A DNA stretch of 64,000 nt from CAYGZL01 sp964354345. Lineage in GTDB: Bacteria > Chloroflexota > Anaerolineae > Anaerolineales > UBA4823. The stretch is taken from positions 1 through 64,000 of the forward strand of contig CAYGZL010000074.1 in the NCBI GenBank assembly GCA_964354345.1, read 5' to 3'. Of the stretch, positions 61,734-64,000 are shown in pieces. Below the pieces are notes generated by a model. It made no database searches and was not told the DNA's origin. It was given only the letters and a program-made list of their open reading frames with translations. Within the stretch, counting starts at the first letter, position 1. Each line of letters starts with the position of its first letter. Both the position numbers and the translations under genes were made by a program.

Positions 61734-61761
61734 ACCACCGGAACTACTGTTCCGCTACAAA

Positions 61762-61971
61762 TTATTTTGGTACAACGTTTGCGGCTTGCAGGCCCTTCGG
61801 GCCATCTTCAATCGAGAACTCAACCTTCTGGCCTTTCTCGAGTCGCTTATAGCCATCTGACTCAATGGCGGAATAGTGGACAAAGACATCTTCGCCACCA
61901 TCGCGGCCGATAAAGCCATAACCCTTAGCGGCATTGAACCACTTTACGACACCTTGGAAACGTTCAGACAT
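61762..61971 (-). CDS. Cold-shock protein (CspA family)
   Basis: 69 residues. GVVKWFNAAKGYGFIGRDGG holds RNP1, and DVFVHYSAI holds RNP2; the end is GPKGLQAANVVPK. It binds single-stranded RNA and DNA and keeps mRNA unfolded. GGAG lies nine bases before the ATG. The likely promoter is about 115 nt upstream, and a long leader is typical of temperature-responsive csp mRNAs. Confidence 0.97.
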   Translation of the reverse strand: MSERFQGVVKWFNAAKGYGFIGRDGGEDVFVHYSAIESDGYKRLEKGQKVEFSIEDGPKGLQAANVVPK

Positions 61972-62093
61972 ACTTCTTACTCCATCTTTCTAAAAAAAAT
62001 AATCGACGCGCCGTCCCGGTAATTGCATACCCCTGGCAAGGGTTCGGCAGATTGCTCGATTGCCATCCCGGTGGCTGCTTGCCAATGGCGGCA

Positions 62094-62122
62094 AGATTAT
62101 CACGTTATATAAAGAGTGTCAA
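62094..62122 (-). promoter_or_regulatory. cspA promoter
   Basis: On the minus strand: TTGACA (62122-62117), 17 bp, TAATCT (62099-62094). It starts just past the stop codon of the epimerase gene and predicts a leader of about 115 nt. Confidence 0.55.
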
Positions 62123-62124
62123 GG

Positions 62125-62544
62125 TTATTCGAATACTTCGGGAATTTCATATAATTCCACCAGAACGCCCATTGCGCTTTTTGGGTGGACAAAGGCATAC
62201 TTTCGTCCGTCCAGACCGGTTAGCGGGGTTTCATTAACCAGACCGATTCCCTTGGATTTGAGGTGTGCTAACATCCCGGTAAGATCCTCTACCTCCAGGC
62301 AGACATGATGCAGGCCAGGACCGCGTTTATCCAGGTACCGCGCCAGACCTGAGTCGTCGGTGGTCGGCCTGACTAACTCGATCTCACTTTCACCCACTGG
62401 TAAAAATGCCACGCTGGACTTCTCCACCGGTACCTCCTCAATATGCGTGAACTCCAACCCTAAAGCCCCGTTCCAGAAAGCGAGTGATCTATCTAGATCA
62501 TCTACCAACACAGCAATGTGTGCAATACGCTTAATTTTCGGCAT
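62125..62544 (-). CDS. mce: Methylmalonyl-CoA epimerase (VOC family)
   Basis: 139 residues. IKRIAHIAVLVDDLDRSLAFWNGALGL has the first metal His, GLHHVCLEVEDL the second, and GVLVELYEIPE the last Glu. GKRGPGLHH-like sequence is typical of this epimerase. It converts (2S)- and (2R)-methylmalonyl-CoA in propionate metabolism. AGGAGG precedes ATG 62544. It is 12 bp after the mutase gene, which supports the assignment. Confidence 0.94.
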   Translation of the reverse strand: MPKIKRIAHIAVLVDDLDRSLAFWNGALGLEFTHIEEVPVEKSSVAFLPVGESEIELVRPTTDDSGLARYLDKRGPGLHHVCLEVEDLTGMLAHLKSKGIGLVNETPLTGLDGRKYAFVHPKSAMGVLVELYEIPEVFE

Positions 62545-62556
62545 CTATCCTCCTGG

Positions 62557-64000
62557 TTATAGCCAAACTGGCGGTTGATACTCGCCCCAGGTCTGGCGTA
62601 GAACGCCACAAATTTCTCCCAGCGTGGCATAGTTCTCCACCAACTCGATCAAAAGAGGGATCAGGTTCTCCAAGCCACGCGCAGCCATCTCCAGCCGAGA
62701 AAGCAACTCACTCACCCGGTTTGCCTCACGTCCCTTACGCAAGGCTACCAGGCGGGCATACTGTCCCTGTTCGATGGTAGGGTCAACTCTCAAGTGTTCT
62801 AAAGACAATGTCTCTTCCACCTGGAACTCATTAACACCCACCAGGGTTTCCTCGCCGTGTTCGATTGCCTGTTGATAGCGATACGCCGCTTGATGGATTT
62901 CGTCCTGGATATAGCCCCTTTCAATAGCTACCAATGCACCACCCATCTCGTCGATCTGCTGGATGTAAGCTTCTGCCCTCCGTTCGATCTCATCAGTCAG
63001 ATATTCCACGACGTAGGACCCGGCCAGTGGATCGATCGTATCCGCAATCCCTGATTCGCAAGCGATGATTTGCTGTGTCCGTAATGCAACTCGTACTGAT
63101 TTTTCGGTCGGCAACCAGAGTGCTTCATCCATACTGTTCGTATGGAGAGATTGCGTCCCACCTAAGACGGCTGCCAGAGCTTGTAAAGCCACACGCACCA
63201 CATTGTTCTCGGGTTGTTGAGCAGTCAAGGTTGAGCCGGCTGTCTGGGTATGAAAACGTAGCAGCCAAGAGCGCGGATTTTTCGCCCCAAAGCGCTGACG
63301 CATGATCCTGGCCCACATCCGGCGGGCTGCCCGAAACTTGGCGACTTCTTCCAGGAAATTATTATGCGCGTTGAAAAAGAAGGAAAGTTGTTCGGCAAAA
63401 TCGTCAATGTTCAGTCCGCTCTGGAGCGCGGCCTGCACGTAAGCGATGCCATTTGCTAATGTAAACGCCACCTCCTGTACTGCAGTCGAACCAGCTTCTC
63501 GAATATGGTATCCGGAGATACTGATCGTATTCCAACGTGGGATTTCCATCTGGCAATATTTAAATACATCAGTAATCAGGCGCATCGAAGGGCCAGGAGG
63601 GAAGATATAGGTACCGCGGGCAATATATTCTTTCAAAATATCGTTTTGGATTGTGCCACGCAATTGCTTTGTCTCCACACCCTGGCGCCGGGCAACTGCG
63701 ATATACATCGCTAAGAAGATCGCCGCTGGCGCGTTGATGGTCATACTGGTGGAAACCTTGCCAAGGGGGATTGCTGAGAAAAGCGTCTCCATATCCTGTA
63801 AACTGGAAATTGACACGCCAACCCTGCCTACCTCACCCCTGGCAATTGGGTCATCGGCGTCATAACCAATTTGTGAGGGTAAATCAAATGCAACCGAAAG
63901 ACCGGTTTGCCCCTGCTCGAGTAAGAACCGGTAACGACGATTGGATTCTTCGGCGCTGGCATAACCAGCATACTGTCGCATGGTCCAAAAACGTCCGCGA
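62557..64000 (-). CDS. Methylmalonyl-CoA mutase, large (catalytic) subunit, 5' end missing
   Basis: About 481 codons; the frame runs off the window edge. The visible start RGRFWTMRQYAGYASAEESN continues with GQTGLSVAFDLPSQIGYDADDP, FSAIPLGKVSTSMTINAPA, RGTIQNDILKEYIARGTYIFPP, ISGYHIREAGSTAVQE and HTQTAGSTLTAQQPENN, all from the mutase barrel. It ends LRQTWGEYQPPVWL without the C-terminal B12-binding domain. This is therefore the split form, with the cobalamin domain encoded separately, not seen here. It interconverts methylmalonyl- and succinyl-CoA and pairs with the epimerase downstream. Confidence 0.95.
   Translation of the reverse strand, partial: RGRFWTMRQYAGYASAEESNRRYRFLLEQGQTGLSVAFDLPSQIGYDADDPIARGEVGRVGVSISSLQDMETLFSAIPLGKVSTSMTINAPAAIFLAMYIAVARRQGVETKQLRGTIQNDILKEYIARGTYIFPPGPSMRLITDVFKYCQMEIPRWNTISISGYHIREAGSTAVQEVAFTLANGIAYVQAALQSGLNIDDFAEQLSFFFNAHNNFLEEVAKFRAARRMWARIMRQRFGAKNPRSWLLRFHTQTAGSTLTAQQPENNVVRVALQALAAVLGGTQSLHTNSMDEALWLPTEKSVRVALRTQQIIACESGIADTIDPLAGSYVVEYLTDEIERRAEAYIQQIDEMGGALVAIERGYIQDEIHQAAYRYQQAIEHGEETLVGVNEFQVEETLSLEHLRVDPTIEQGQYARLVALRKGREANRVSELLSRLEMAARGLENLIPLLIELVENYATLGEICGVLRQTWGEYQPPVWL

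Overview
The window looks like chromosomal DNA of a Chloroflexota bacterium, most likely class Anaerolineae. This is inferred from the mix seen: secreted proteins with Pro-Thr linkers, a cohesin-like module and a C-terminal 'YxPL/YLPV' tail, many GAF/HATPase signalling proteins, GT-C membrane glycosyltransferases, a split methylmalonyl-CoA mutase with its epimerase, and mid-range GC. No phage, IS element or CRISPR array is visible. Genes are dense and mostly housekeeping.

Layout. 1-5.2 kb: the 3' end of msrP, a DUF4342 protein, a SAM methyltransferase, a glycosidase-like protein and an amidohydrolase. 5.3-11.8 kb, minus strand: an apparent operon ychF - dapF-like - ComP-like histidine kinase - secreted cohesin-domain protein. 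11.9-17.8 kb: an MIO-type aromatic amino acid ammonia-lyase, an EamA transporter, a DUF1786 protein and a GT-C membrane protein. 17.9-22.8 kb: htpG, a 908-residue coiled-coil protein and tRNA-Arg(GCG). 22.9-26.9 kb, minus strand: a RibD reductase remnant, an ABC-2 exporter and an ECF sigma/anti-sigma pair. 27.1-32.3 kb: plsC plus a STAS / RsbW-like / GAF-SpoIIE partner-switching set. 32.5-40 kb: a NYN protein, a LysM-lamin-tail protein, dnaX-ebfC-recR, an LLM oxidoreductase, an AspT-type transporter and a HAD phosphatase. 40-46.8 kb: rodZ-like - rimO - cysQ, rplI, recO and miaB. 46.8-55.8 kb: a C39 peptidase, a repeat protein, a PH-domain protein, a GT-C enzyme, two aldo/keto reductases and a phosphotriesterase-like protein. 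55.8-61.3 kb, minus strand: a DUF4129 / moxR / DUF58 membrane cluster and an MFS transporter. 61.8-64 kb: cspA, methylmalonyl-CoA epimerase and a partial mutase.

The most notable observations are these. (1) A DapF homologue has both catalytic cysteines changed to serine. (2) An ammonia-lyase has Ala-Cys-Gly instead of Ala-Ser-Gly at the MIO site. (3) At least eight genes have a -10 box 6-7 nt before the start codon, mostly of the extended TGN-TANNNT form, which implies leaderless mRNAs. (4) There are several small gene remnants: a RibD with an internal deletion, a LuxR-type HTH tail and a LiaF-like N-terminus. (5) The 412-bp stretch upstream of the MFS gene is structured and unexplained.

All calls come from reading the sequence and from recalled knowledge of protein families. 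No database search was run.
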